Positions 1-12,507 of a stretch of DNA of 64,000 bases are shown piece by piece. The notes beneath the pieces are model-generated. The model saw only the letters and a program-made list of their open reading frames with translations. It did not search any database and was not told the DNA's origin. Source of the stretch: Puccinia triticina (Eukaryota > Basidiomycota > Pucciniomycetes > Pucciniales > Pucciniaceae); contig NC_070569.1 in NCBI RefSeq assembly GCF_026914185.1, forward strand, positions 1,674,001 through 1,738,000, in the 5' to 3' direction. The position numbers were made by a program, and so were the translations under genes. Positions within the stretch are counted from its first letter, which is position 1; the number at the start of each line of letters is the position of its first letter.

Positions 1-755
1 TCTTCCCGCGGCTGAGAAGCCGCGATGAATTTGGAAATAGACCAGCGACCCTACCGGTCGCCGCAAGGATATATAAAGGGAGGCTTCTGAGCGAGAAGGG
101 GCCTCCCCAGATTCAGACCAACCACCTCGTCGCCGTACCAGCCCCGCCCTGTCTATCCGACCGGTCGCTCGCCTGTATTGTCACGATCTCGGTTTGTTGA
201 GTCGTTTGCCGTCCTTTTCCGCGGACCCTCTTCACAAGTAAGTCCGCCGTTTTCATTTCTTTATCGGGATCTCTATCCCCTAGCCTGGGAACGATTATTC
301 GTTTGAAAAACACCCTTAGTCGGGCCCCAGAAGTCACAGGTCTCATAACCACCCCTGCGCATCTATTGCGCAGGCCCTGTAAGACCATCGGAGGGCACTT
401 AAATACCCCAGGCGCTCCTGGCCCCTCTGTTACAACCCTTTTGGGTTTCCTCTTAAAAATAACTTTAAGTTATTTTTGCCTTTCCACCGCGCTCCTATTG
501 CGCTTACCACCGCACTGCGGCGCAGTCACCGGTGTAGCTAGAAGAGTTCACCTACTCTTGGCATCACCGCGCCTGACACTGGCCATCAAGGGTACACATT
601 GGCCAGTGTCATCCAGCTGTAGGAAGGAATCACCCTTGGATGGCTGATTTGTGCCAACCATTGAACGGGGAGCGTAATCCTCATCAAGGGAGTGATCATT
701 TTGGGACAGATGGTTCCACCCCCTTGGCTGACTTGCCTGACCTCTGCCTAATTGG
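1..755. other. no gene recognised
   Basis: I see no convincing coding region on either strand. Short open frames exist but have no recognisable domain and no splice-consistent continuation. Confidence 0.4.
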
Positions 756-935
756 GTCAGAAGTACTGCCAATACCTGCCAAAAGTACCGCCAGTACCCG
801 TCAAAAGTACCGCCAGTACCCGGAAAAATTACTTCCAGTACCCGCGCGGAGGTGCCTGGTGTGGTACCTGCTGCCTGTTTTTGGCCAAATTTCAACCTGG
901 TACCCGGGTGTCAACCGGTACCCTGGTCCCACAGG
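756..935. repeat. GGTACC-rich motif cluster, copy 1
   Basis: Short tandem units of the form AGTACCGCCAGTACCCG recur three to four times and give way to self-complementary GGTACC and GGTACCC words. The same vocabulary returns at 3347-3795 and 29266-29935, so this is a dispersed repeat family rather than a local slippage product. No coding potential is evident. Confidence 0.6.
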
Positions 936-1310
936 GCCATCTCTATGAACCCCTTTGGTGATTACTTTTGGTTTTTAGCAGCATTTTGTCATTTCAGGTT
1001 CAACAGGGAGTCATTTCAACCATCCCCAAGTTCTCTTTTGTATTTCTCCAGTTGTGGTCTTTCACCGCAAGTTTTGATGAAAAAATTTGATCAACATTTT
1101 TACAAACCAAAATTACAACAAAAAAGATTCCCCTGCCCCCATGGCACACACCAACGCAGCACAAAAGCCCCCAAAAACAGCTAGAATTAATCAAAAAACT
1201 TAGCCCCTCCAACACCAGCAAGATGATGCACTTTGATCCACCCTTCATCCACCGTAAATTGCAGGTTTGAAAGCTCCCAGGTTCAAAGTTTTCCAATGGG
1301 GGGGGGGGGA
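936..1310. other. no feature recognised
   Basis: Non-coding in appearance. It ends in a G run at about 1298-1309, directly before the target-site duplication of the transposon at 1319. Confidence 0.4.
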
Positions 1311-1318
1311 TAACTATT

Positions 1319-3180
1319 GGGTCAGCCTAAATGCACTCCAAAAAAATCCCAAAAGCACTCCAAAAGTGAGTGTATGGAGTGTGCACTCCAATGATTGTTG
1401 GAGTACAGACTAGAGTACTCCAAGTCAATTGGAGTGCGGAACCGGGGACTCACGACTCTTTGGAGTGCACCACAAAGAACTCCAGTGGCCAGGAAATGTA
1501 ATGAGTGCCCATGAGTCTCACTCCATCAGATTGGAGTGCATTCCCCCAGCACTCCATTCCTGATATTTCTCCTCCTCAAAAGGGGAGTGCCTACAACTTC
1601 AACCGGGCTATGTACAAACACACCCCACTTGATCCTCCTGATATCCATGACCGGTACAGACCGGCATTGAGCGGATTAACATCTCCTCTCAATGACCGGT
1701 CTGTACCGGACCGCCGGTCATTGAGGGAAATCACCGCAGACCGGTCATTGAGGGGAGTAACATCTCCTCTCGATGACCGGTCTGTGCCGGTCACCGACCT
1801 CTCAATGACCAGCGCGGACCGGTCACACCTCCCAATGACCGGCACAGACCGGTCATCGAGGGGACTCGCACCTCGATGATCGGTTACACCGGTCATTGAG
1901 CCTAATAACACCTCCTCTCAATGACCGGTCATCACCGGTCATCGAGAGGGCTCCCACCTCTTGATGATTGGGCAGTCCGGTCATCGAGGGTAATAACACC
2001 TCTCGATGACCGGTCATCACTGGTCATCGAGGTGAGTCACATCTCTCAATGACCGGTCAGACCGGTCATCAAGGGTAATAACACCTCTCGATGACCGGTG
2101 ATGACCGGTCATTGAGGGGAATAACACCTCCTCTGGATGACCGGTGTGTACCGGCCATTGAGGGGAGGTGCTACTCTCGATGACCGGTCGGTCTGACCGG
2201 TCATCGAGAGGAGGTGCTACTCCCCTCGGTGACCAGCACAGACCGGTCATCGAGGGGACTCACACCTCTCGATGACCGGTGATGACCGGTCATCGAGAGT
2301 AGCACCTCCCCTCGATGGCCGGTACACACCGGTCATCCAGAGGAGGTGTTATTCCCCTCGATGACCGGTCATCACCGGTCATCGAGAGGTGTTATTACCC
2401 TCGATGACCGGTCTGACCGGTCATTGAGAGATGTGACTCACCTCGATGACCGGTGATGACCGGTCATCGAGAGGTGTTATTACCCTTGATGACCGGACTG
2501 ACCAATCATCGAGAGGTGTGAGTCCCCTCGATGACCGGTCTGACCAATCATCGAGAGGTGTGAGTCCTCTCGATGACCGGTAAATACCGGTCATCGGGAG
2601 GTGTGACTGATGACCGGTCCGCGCCGGTCATCAAGAGGTGGGAGTCCCCTCGATGACCGGTAAAGACCGGTCATTGAGAGTAGCACCTCCCCTCGATGGC
2701 CGGTACACACCGGTCATCAAGAGGTGTGACTGACTGTTGACCGGTCCGCGCGGGTCATCGAGAGGTATGAGTCCTCTGGATGACCGGTCGTGTAAGTCCC
2801 CTCGATGACCGGTCCAGACCGGTCATCGAGGGGTGCAATTGCTGTGGGCACTCCAAAAAAAAGGAGACTTGGAGTGCACCCCAATGCACTCCATTTGGTA
2901 TTTGCCAGCTGGAGTGCAAAGCCAAATCCTTCACTGAAAAGGTGGAGTGCTTGGGCTTGCACTCCATTTTTTTTGGAGTGCATCTAGCTGCACTCCCCTA
3001 TTTTGGTCAATTTTGGAGTACCCAGTTGTGTACTCCAATAAACATGGAGTGCCCATCTGGGGACTCCATGTTTTGGGAGTACAAAATCAAGGCACTCCAA
3101 CTTTTTTGGAGTGCTGGCCCCCCAAAGCCAAAAATGTGGAGTGCACGAAGTAAAAGTTTGGAGTGCATTTAGGCTGACCC
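1319..3180. mobile_element. non-autonomous hAT-like DNA transposon
   Basis: The 1862-bp unit has terminal inverted repeats of at least 24 bp that begin GGGTCAGCCTAAATGCACTCC and match perfectly at the two ends. It is flanked by a perfect 8-bp direct repeat TAACTATT (1311-1318 and 3181-3188), the target-site duplication length of the hAT superfamily. No transposase frame is present, so it must be moved in trans. The ends are lined with the subterminal word GCACTCCAA and its complement in both orientations, and the middle is filled with GACCGGTC palindromes. Seen directly: ends, duplication, repeats. Inference: hAT assignment, because 8-bp duplications also occur in a few other superfamilies. 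Confidence 0.85.
1640..2845. repeat. GACCGGTC palindrome array inside the transposon
   Basis: Over about 1.2 kb, units such as CGATGACCGGTCATCGAG alternate in direct and inverted order with spacers of 15 to 40 bases, often reading (T)CATCGAGAGGTG or its complement. Each unit is itself nearly palindromic, so the single strands could form a row of hairpins. The short arginine- and aspartate-rich open frames on both strands are by-products of the repeat and not genes. Confidence 0.85.
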
Positions 3181-3346
3181 TAACTATTTAGCCTTCAAAA
3201 TTCAAAATTTCAAAAGCAAAGGGGCTTGAGAAAACATAAGCTGGAAGTGCAGGCATGGTAGGGTACAAATGGCTCATTACATGTGTACAAAAATCCAGAT
3301 CAATCCAAACCACATGATTGACTTCCTCCCCCAGATTTGAGATATT

Positions 3347-3795
3347 CATTTGGTACCCGCGGCGGGTACCTAGTACCGCTTGGCAGGTACCTAGTAACGC
3401 TTGGCGGGTATCCCTTGCGCGCGCGTAGCGGTGCTGGGTGCAGTAATGTACTGGGTTTTGGCCAGAAAGGTACCGCCTGACGGCGGCCCGCTGGACCCCC
3501 TCAGGCTCCAGCCCCCCCGCGCTCTCCACACCCTTCCCGGCCCCAACCCGACGCTCCAGGCCCCGCTCAACGACCCAAACGCCATCTGTCTGCCCCCACC
3601 ACCACCGCCTCCTTGATCAACTTCAACTGGTGCCTGCTGGAATGGCCCACCAAGCTTGGGAGTGGCTTTGCCAGGCACCAACCAAATAACACAGGTGGTA
3701 CCTTTGGCATCTCCCAGGCGGTGCCGGGTGTGGTCCTAGGTACCTGAAAATGGCCAGAAAGCAGTGCGGTACCTGGGTACTGCTTTGTACGTGGG
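3347..3795. repeat. GGTACC-rich motif cluster, copy 2
   Basis: GGTACC, GGTACCTAGTACCGCTTGGC and related words recur at both ends of the segment, around a C-rich centre at about 3480-3610. It resembles the clusters at 756-935 and 29266-29935. Confidence 0.6.
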
Positions 3796-4495
3796 TCCAG
3801 CATGACTATCTCTACCCCAGATTTCACTCATATCCAGAAGACTTTAGGCTAATTGAGAGGTGAATTTACAGGTTTTATTGAGTAACAGAGCTGGTTAAAA
3901 ACAGTCAAATGGCTGCTGATGGTACAGCTACATAGGAAGATTTCAAGCTTTATAAAACAAGGTGTTTGTATTGAGAAATATTTTCAAGGCTAATTTTTTC
4001 TTTGTATGGTAAAAGGAAGTTTTTTGTGATTGATTATAGTCCAATTGATTTAGTGTAGGTACATAGGCAGTAACAAAACTCAAATTTGAAATTGAAAGCA
4101 GAGTTTCTTTAGGCTTTTCGAGAGGAGCCTATTTCTATGAGTATCTTTGCATTCAAACCATAGCTACCACCATTATTTAACACCACACCGTTCTGTCACA
4201 GTCATTGAACATCAATTCCTATTTATGTATCCAGATCAAAATTTAAATTTACTTACATCTTGCTTGCAGCTATCTGTGATTGATTTCACCATATTGGTTA
4301 ATGTTTGCAAATCTCTGCTCCACAGACGTACAAGAATAGATAAAAATTAGTGAAAATCACAGTAGGTCAAAACTTTACTAATTATGCAGAGAATTGCCAT
4401 GAAATACTGACAGGGTAACATCTAAGCCATTTAATGGGGAAACTGCAACCTATTTATTTGAAAAGTTTTAAATTTGTTTTAAGTACCAGTTTGAA
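3796..4495. other. no gene recognised, AT-rich
   Basis: AT-rich sequence downstream of the minus-strand gene that ends at 4496. I see no domain or repeat. Confidence 0.4.
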
Positions 4496-5576
4496 TCAAT
4501 GAGAATGAGTAAGAGATTGTGTGATGTGGTAAATCTTGAGGTTTGTTTCTGGTATACATTGACTTACAGAACATGTTTGATATACAACCATACCAAATCC
4601 TCCTGTACCTGTACCTAGCTTCCAACTATTGATTGCACTAATGATCCAACAAGGAGTAATCAGATCCAAAACAACAAGAGATTTATTCAAATTACGTTCC
4701 AAGTAAAAACCAACAAACCTTATGCAATCTTCTGGTTTAATCAAACCTTTTGTTTGAAGATACCTACTCTTCTTACAGGCTGGAATTCCAATTTTTAATT
4801 CACTACCAAATGGAACATCATCAGGTGGAAAAGATGAAACTTCAACCATGAAGGTGTGCTTTGCATTTTTTGCACCCTAAAAGCATTAGTTATTCAATTT
4901 GGTCAGATACTTGGGCAAGAAAATCATCTAGATCAATTAAATAAAGCACATACAGCATATTGAGATGGATGACATGTGTCAAAGATTTCACGGAAGGCTG
5001 CTTCTATGTCTTGCTGCATGGCAGCGCTGGTAAATGAGGAAGTTAGCTCCATCAATACAAGCCTGCTGCTTCCCGGGGACATGAATGAGCTGAAAGAGTG
5101 AGCTTTAATCACCCTGGTTCATTGGCTGTCACCATAATCTGATGGAAAAGCAAAATTCAGTTTAGTATAGTTGTTTATTTGATAATTCATACTTCAGTAT
5201 TATTTTAGCTCAGGAAAATTAAAAAATGACACCAAAACTGATTGACTCACAAGGCAATCTAAGTGAGTGATAATAATTATGTTTTCACCCCCAGTGACCC
5301 CTCCGTCAGTGTACTGAATGCTCTTGTAAGCTCTGTTTCAGATGATTATTCGAAATCCATGAAGAGGATGTAAGCCAAAATACTCATGGTTGAGCCAAAA
5401 TATAGTAACAATTTGTTGAAATGAAGTTGCACGAAGGAGAAAATCTAAAAAGACTCAGCATACGTTTCGCAGGTTTTCCGAGTCACTGAAGCTCTTCCGC
5501 ATTGCATAGAAGCGTGGTAAAGAGAGCAGTGGGCGAGTAAGCTGATGAGAATGAATGTGAATTTCCAAGCAATCAT
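4496..5576 (-). CDS. predicted secreted protein, multi-exon
   Basis: The start at 5576 opens a typical signal peptide (MIAWKFTFILISLLAHCS, cleavage probably after LYHA), followed by a short cysteine-bearing segment (QCG, TCET). Exon 1 is 5576-5464 (donor GTATGC), exon 2 5332-5251 (donor GTGAGT), exon 3 about 5115-4954 (donor GTATGT) and exon 4 4876-4496. Exons 1-2 and 3-4 join in phase. The exon 2 to 3 junction does not keep frame with any acceptor I can find, so it is either misread or mutated. The exon 3 frame reads SSFMSPGSSRLVLMELTSSF and then a helical stretch around AAFREIF; exon 4 adds 126 residues including GIPACKKS. I do not recognise the family. In a rust-like genome such a protein is an effector candidate, which is inference. 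Confidence 0.55.
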
Positions 5577-6841
5577 TTTTGCTGTTTCTAAGATTTATTC
5601 AGAATTTCAAGAAATTGTGAGATGTGTTGGGATAGAGTGAGGGAAAGCAAATCATTCTGGCCGGCTAGCCAGGCTGAATTTATAGACTTCCTCTCCAACT
5701 GTGTCAAAGGGGTAAAAATCGTCGCCATGGTCATCCATCGAAGGCCGACACATCAGGGGGAAATTAATCAACCGTGCGATCGACGTCCACTTTCAAGGTG
5801 TTTCAGAATGGTTGTTGCTACCCCCAACCTCAAGTAAGCACAAGACCCTCGGCTCCCAACCGCTCTCAAGCGCCGCAGAAGCTTTCCTTTGTTAAGCTTC
5901 CGACCCCACAACAACCCATTAGCTTCTATTCAAGAAATGACCCCCGAGTCCGGGGCTGTTAGTGGTGTCACCCGATGGCACTGGGAAGGTTTTGTTACAT
6001 CTCTCCATTCTGAAGAGAATTCGAGCGAGGCGAAATTCAAGTCAACTCATGGCCATGGTGATGATCTGCTCGCCCAAGGATTATAATGGAAGAAAATATT
6101 CTTCAGATAAATACGAGCCAATTAGGGAGGGACAGTCGATATCCCCAGGTCCCTCATCCCTCCACCCGGGCCTAATTTCAGCTTGTTCTTTCAAGAGTTT
6201 TTTTGCAGTCCGCCCAGGTACCTCAATAGCATAGCCGATTTTCCTCCCGACACTCCATTGTCATTTTCGGTGAGCTTGGTGCTGCGCGTTTCAATTCAAA
6301 GCCCAATGAGGTGCTGGTAGGCCTTTTGCCAAGGTTGCCCCAGGCAGTCGTAGTGAGATGAATACACGGTGCATATGTCAGATCAGAAGGTCTGGCTATG
6401 GATAACAGAAGCTTAATGGGTTCAAAAAGAAAACCCGAAAACAATTGAAGGCATTGCTTCGTAATCAAAGACGCTGTATAATTTCATCTGCCTCCGCGTA
6501 AGTTCAGAGAGAAGGACCAATCTCTTGGTCTCAAGACAAGAGCCGAATGTGATGATTTTGTTGATTGCTGACACAAAACTTACACATGGCACAACACATC
6601 GGCAGCAATAATTCGTATTTTGAAGACTCAGTCATAGCTAGTTTCTCTTCTCATTTGGTGCAACCTAGGAAAAGAAGAAGCGGACGCAAACAAAGCATAG
6701 CAGTGGCAAGCTGATTCATGAAGGTGTTTGGCCTGGTAATTAAATATGTACATTGATAAAAATTGAAGCTTTTGGTAATCATATCATACAATACACGAGT
6801 TGAGTATGGATTGTCCCCCGAGGATAATCTTTTATTCTAAC
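5577..6841. other. intergenic, no gene recognised
   Basis: Upstream region of the secreted-protein gene (minus) and downstream region of the minus-strand gene ending at 6842. Several overlapping plus-strand open frames at 5622-6234 lack domains and splice logic, and I do not call them. Confidence 0.4.
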
Positions 6842-8280
6842 TCAAACGTTCATGTGTTCGAATTCAAAGGACGTGATCATCACATCGATCAAATGCTCAC
6901 TTGCCTTATCCCAGGATTGTTTCAAGTCCGGAAGGAAAGAGTTGAATTGGGTTGTGGGCGAATTGTCTTTGACTTGGGCCAGCACAGGGATCAGAACCGA
7001 ATCGAGAACAGATAAGGTGGATGCCATGCCCCGGGGAAGGTTTTGGATCAAAGAACGAATACCGATTTGCTGATTGACAGGGATGACTCGAACCGAGAGA
7101 TCCAGAAGGCTGAGGAGGTTGTACAGGTGGTAAAGCCTGGCGAGCGCTTGAGGGGCTTCGTATAACTGCTTGATCGTCTCTGAGTTGAGCTCCAGTGTTG
7201 CGTCCGACGTCGATATCCGTTTCGTCGAGATCATTCCGGAAGTTTTCTTGCCCAAGATCCTCGCTAACTTGACGAGTGGGAGGGCTGACCTGGCTACTTT
7301 GACTATGAATTCTGTCGTGGCGTTTGTCTCGATATTCGTGTTAGTCCGATAAGCTGGTGGGATTCGGCGGTTGGCTTGGCCAGTGAACTTCTCCACGACA
7401 AGATCAAGTGGTGTGCATACTTCTGACCACGCATCCTGGATGACAGCCCAGTCGGATGTGCGGCACCAGTGGATCGTTTTAGTGATTTCGTTGTTACAAT
7501 AAAGTATGATGGTCCCGATTTGGTGCCTCAAACCGGGTCCCGGCGTCCGAAGCGAATCATTGTGGATAGTAACAGTTGGCCTAATGCACCATCCGACAAA
7601 GCTCGCAAGTTGATGCCGGAATAACAATTCATAAATCAAGCGCTCCACAAGAGACTGGATTTTCTTGTGCAGATACGCGCATCGAAAGAACTTAGCGGCC
7701 TGCAGGCCATGGTCGTGTTTTTCGTCTGGCAGAGGTGATTCGAGGGTGAGACAGACGATAGCCGACACAGTGCTCTCCAAAGTCTTATCGAGATTCGACA
7801 GGATCTCCAGAATTGGCTTGATGTCTGGTTTTGGTTTTTTCATGGGATGGAGCAGGTCGAGCGAGTTGCGAAGCAATTCGAGCTGGTCGTGGATTGAAGG
7901 GAGAAGGATCGAGTGCAGTTCCTTCCAGATTCCGATCTTTCCGTCCATGTCCTTGATGGTCAGACTTCGATCTCTCTTGGCTGGGGGCAGATGGTTGCGC
8001 TCGAAGCTGTGCTTGTGGGTCAACCCCCGCACGACACGGAGAACAGAGGCTGTATACATCGAGGTCAGTCCATCAATCGGCCATGTGTCTCTGCGCCGGT
8101 TTGGAGGATGCTCTATCAATTTTTTGACGGACTAACCCATGTCTTCTGTCCTTCGACTTTGGTCGACGGCTTCCGTATTAGCTCGCGTCTGCTCCATCGC
8201 TTCGATCGTGGCTTGCGTGCTGTTCCAGTGCTGGAAGTGGGAACACAAAGGGCACACCTTCACTCGGGACAACTCCTCAA
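6842..8280 (-). CDS. hypothetical protein, possibly a rust-expanded family
   Basis: Two exons are supported: 8280-8137 (the 5' edge looks like an acceptor after CTCTCTTCAACAG, so more exons lie upstream) and 8049-6842. The intron has donor GTTAGT and acceptor TATACAG, and phase 1 is kept. The upstream exon holds a CPLC pair next to HFQHW and then an acidic helix (EAMEQTRANTEAVDQSRR). The long exon is helix-rich, with LLPSIHDQLELLRNSLDLL and repeated leucine patterns, and ends in FEFEHMNV. I recall many uncharacterised rust proteins with a comparable LL-x-Q-L-x-L-x-x-SLD segment but cannot name a family. There is no signal peptide in the part seen, and no catalytic motif. The N-terminus is unresolved. 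Confidence 0.65.
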
Positions 8281-8547
8281 CTGTTGAAGAGAGCGTATGC
8301 AGTTTTACAAACCTTGCATAGAAAGTTATGGAATGTGTTGGACCTTTCTGCTCTTCATATGTTTGTATGTATATATGCCTATGAATCCCCTAGATTCCTT
8401 TGTTATGCAATGCCAACCAGGTGGTTTAGGGTGGTTTCCTCCTGGCTGAGCCTAGTGGCCAGGAAAACGCATTGCTTCATCGGGCGGATCCCGGCGGCAA
8501 GAGGCTCGCTTTCAGCGCCGTTGCCAGACTGTTGCCTGTCGGCGATG

Positions 8548-11500
8548 TTAATGGTGATGATAATGATGATGATGACGTGCCGCTGTATCAAACAGCTCAG
8601 CGAATGCAAGGATTGTGTCGAAGGAGTCCGAGCGGGGGATGTCGGCGCCGAGCTCGAACTCGAACTGGAAGAACGTCGGGCTCTCGGGCCCGTGGTGGGA
8701 GGCCGGCGCCGAGCGCACCGAGCTCTCCGAGCCGCGCCCGACCGACTCGTTCTCGAGCTCGCTGAGCTCCACCTGGGCCGGCCCGGGCGCCGCGTCGCAG
8801 GGCTTGCTGAGCGAGCGCACCGGCGAGCCCTGCCGCGGCTCCCCCATCGGTTGACGCCCCGCCGGCTCCGGCCCCGCCGGGGACGGATAGTCCGGCCGCG
8901 TCTTCGCCTTCGAGCTCCCCCCGAGCCGCTTGACCACCTTGAGCCAGGAGACCACCTTGGCCACCGACGGCTTCTCGGCGCCCGGCCCGCCGGCGCTGAG
9001 CAGCCCCGTCGTCGGGTCGCGGAAGTCGACGGTCTCCGCGCACACTTCTTCCGGCGGCAGCTCCGAGATCGCCCACGGCTTGTCGGACACGCCGCGGGTC
9101 GAGCAGATCGTCGTGCCTATATCACCAAAGCTTCATCAACAACCTTCCCCTCACGTTGATGGAAAGAACAATGTAAGGAAAAGACGCACGCCGACGACGC
9201 CGGTCTTCTTCTTCCTGAGAGCCCAAGAACTCGGAGACGGGCGAGAGCTGATCGTGGCGTTTGCGGATAGCGTCGAGCCGGGCATTGAAGGCGAGGATGA
9301 TCTTGACGACGTCCCTAGCCTTGGGGGTGCGGGGCCCGGCGGCGGCGGCGTTGAGCCGGCTGAGGCGCCAGACGAGCAGCCGCATGTAGTAGCCGCGGAC
9401 GCCCGAGTTCCAGTGCAGGAAGAGGTGCTGGAAGACGAGCGGGTCGAGCAGCAGGTCGAGACATAGCGCTTTCAGCGTCTCCGGCTGCGTCGTCAACCTG
9501 AAGAAACCCCCTCGTCAGTTAAGAGAAAGAGAGAGAGAAGGGGGAGGGAGACGCACGCCTCGAACTGGGAGTAAATGAAGGCAATGGTGCGCATGACGCA
9601 GACGGTGTTGTCGGCGGTGAGGAGGATCCTGCGGAGGACGTCGAGGATGAAGGGGAGGTCGAAGAGGGCGAGGGAGGGGTGGACGAGGACGGGGGGGCTG
9701 GGGAGCTCGTTGAGGAGGAGCGGGGGGGCGGGGGCGGTGTAGAGGACGGTGTAGAAGAGGCCGTCGAGGAAGTCGAGGAGGAGGAAGACGGAGCGGGTGT
9801 CCCACATGGAGGTGCGTTTGGTGATGGCACGGATCCAGAGGCTGAGCAGGCCGCCGAAGAACTGGCGTCGGCGCGCGCTGTCGTCCAGGCCTCCCTCCTG
9901 CTCCTCCTCCTGCTGCTGCTCCTGGGGGGAGGGGGGAGGCCTGGGCGAGCCGCCGACGATGTCGAGGGCGGTGGAGACCAGCCGACGGTGGGCGAGCTCG
10001 AGCACCTTGGGCTTGGCGCCCATCGCCAGGTTGGCCGACTCGCCCGCATTGAAGCTGCTCGTCGTCGGGCCCAGCGTGGTGACCGAGCGCAGGCTGCGGT
10101 GCACCAGCGAGTCGCACTTGTCCAGGAAGGACGCCGAGACCAGCAGGAAGCCGGGCATCGAGATCAGCGTCGACGGGTGGACGACCGGCCGGGCCTGCGG
10201 ACGCAGGTAGGTCGCCAGTTGGCGATGGTAGGCCCGGTAGAACGCGAACGGGAGGTCGGAGTCCGAGGCCGTCCATCGAATCAACCTATCCCAAAAAATC
10301 AGTCAGTCACGCGCGGGGGGGGGGGGAGGGAGAACGGGAGACGGACCAATTGCCGCTCATCTCGACCTGGATGTCGCCCTCCTGGACGAGCAGATTATCC
10401 GAGTCGAGGCTAGGGTTAGCGAAGACCTGACAGTAGGAGGCGAGGTCGACGAAGCAGAGTTCGCGGAGATAGGCGGGGAACGGCTGGAGGTTGGGGGGCT
10501 CGACGAGGCCGGGCTCGCCGGGCGGCCGGGGCGGATGGTCCATCTCGTCGAGCAGCCGGCGCATCGACATCCGCTTGACCGGCGGCAACGCCCGCAGGAG
10601 CTTCCGGCCCACGCCCTCGATCCGGAAAAACGCAAGCGACAGCATCCGGCCCGCGAACACCAGCGTGTTCGCATACACCGCTACAAAACACTCTCTCAGC
10701 TTCCCGGAACGGGGGATGTGGGGAGACAACACACCTTTGTCGTTCAGCTTGTCGATGGCGAAGTTGAGCACGGAGACGAGCACGGAGCGGTACTGCTTGG
10801 CGGCCTCGGGACTGGCGTTGAGGTTCTGGCTGGCGAAGAAGTGGCTGGGGACGTGGCGGGTCAGTGCGGGGTCGCTGAGGCCGAAGAGGGGGGGGGGGGG
10901 GGGGGGCTTACCTCTCGAGGATGCCGGAGACGCCGTCGAGACAGGCGGCCCTGGAGGTGGGCAGGGGCTCCCTGAGCTCGTCGAAGATGAGCTCCAGCCT
11001 GGACACACAAACAGCCCGATCAGCGACTCAGTCTGGGGGGATGAGGCGGAGGGGGGGACGGACCAGCCGAGCAGGATGGTGCGGTGGGCGGTGGCCAGCC
11101 CGGGGTCGAGATAGACGGCGCCGACGAAGCGTTCCTGGCGCTTGAGGAAGGGCAGGAGGTGGCCGGTGAGCGCGGCGGTGAGGTCGGCGCGGGCGCTCTC
11201 GGCCTGCTGGCCGGACTTGGGGCGGGGCAGGCTCTGCAAGCTGCGGGTCTTAGATGTCAGTTCTCGTACGGCGGTGTGTGAGAGGGGAGGGGACGGACTT
11301 GGCGAGGATGGCCTCGAGGGCGGCCCACTCGGCGGCCGCGGCGGCGCCGTCGATGGCTCGCGGCACGCTGGGCGCGGGCTTCGCTGGGGCGGGGGGGACG
11401 GCGCGGTCGAGGGCGAGGGCGGAGGACGAGGTCCGGGGGGGCGGGCCGGCCGGGGCGGGCGCGAGCTTGCGACTGGGGGCCGGGTCGGGCTGGGGCGGGG

Positions 11501-12471
11501 GCGTGTCGGACAGCAGGGAGGGGCTGGCGACCAGCTTCTTGGTCGTCTGGGGGCCGGGGATCGCGGGCGGGGCGGGCTCGGTGGGGGCGATGTTCTGCGT
11601 CACCGTCTCTGTCAGCGCCAGGCTCTGGTTGGGAAGGGGGGGGAAGACTTACGGAGAGGTCGTCCATGCTTTTGCGGCCGGAGCCCAGCCTGCCGCGCAG
11701 CATGTCGTAGGAGCGTTTGGCTTTGAGCAGCGGGCGGGAGACGGGCGGGGCCGGCTGGGAGACGAGGAGGGGGGGCGGGTCGGAGGAGGGGTCGGTGCGG
11801 GGCTTGGCGGCGGGCAGGAAGGGCCGCATGAGCATGTCGAAGCTCTTCCTGGGTGCGATGGGCGGGGGGGGGTCGGAGGGGGGGAGGGGCTTGGCGGCCC
11901 TGTCGCGGGAGATGGAGATGGTGTCGAGGAAGTTGGAGATGGAGCCCTTCCTGCGCATGGGTCTGGCGGTGGCCGTGGAGGAGGGGAGGGGGACGTGCTG
12001 GGTGGAGATGGACTTGGCGATCTGGGGCCGGGCCTTCGAGGGGCCGACGAGGGCGGGGGTGGATGCGGAGGAGGGCAGGACGCGGGAGAAGAGGCGGGCC
12101 ATGCGGCCGGCGCCGGCGGAGGTCTTGGAGGAGGCGCGCGAGCCGCTGGTGCCGAGGGAGGCGAGCGAGGAGACCGGGCTGGGGTCGACGGAGCCGTTGG
12201 GGTAGACCTGCTGCTGCTGGTGGGAGGGCGCGCGGGGATGGGGGAGGCGGAAGAAGTGGAAGCTCTTCTTGGTGGCCAGGGGCGTGGGGGCGGTGGATGT
12301 GGCGAGGGAGGCGGCCGATCCGGCGGGCTGGCTGTGCATGTATGGTGCTGGTGCTGGTTCTGGTCGTGGCTCTGGTCTGCCTTGGTCTTGGTCGCTGAGG
12401 GGGTGGTCGTTGCGGGAGTGGTCGTCGCAGGAGCTGCCGGTGTACTGGATGCTGAGCGCGTCGTCGTCGTT

Positions 12472-12507
<36 letters not shown>

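Noticed and set aside
1505..2987. Open frames on both strands with recurring DDRS and TDRS words
   Set aside because: Translations of the GACCGGTC palindrome array inside a transposon.
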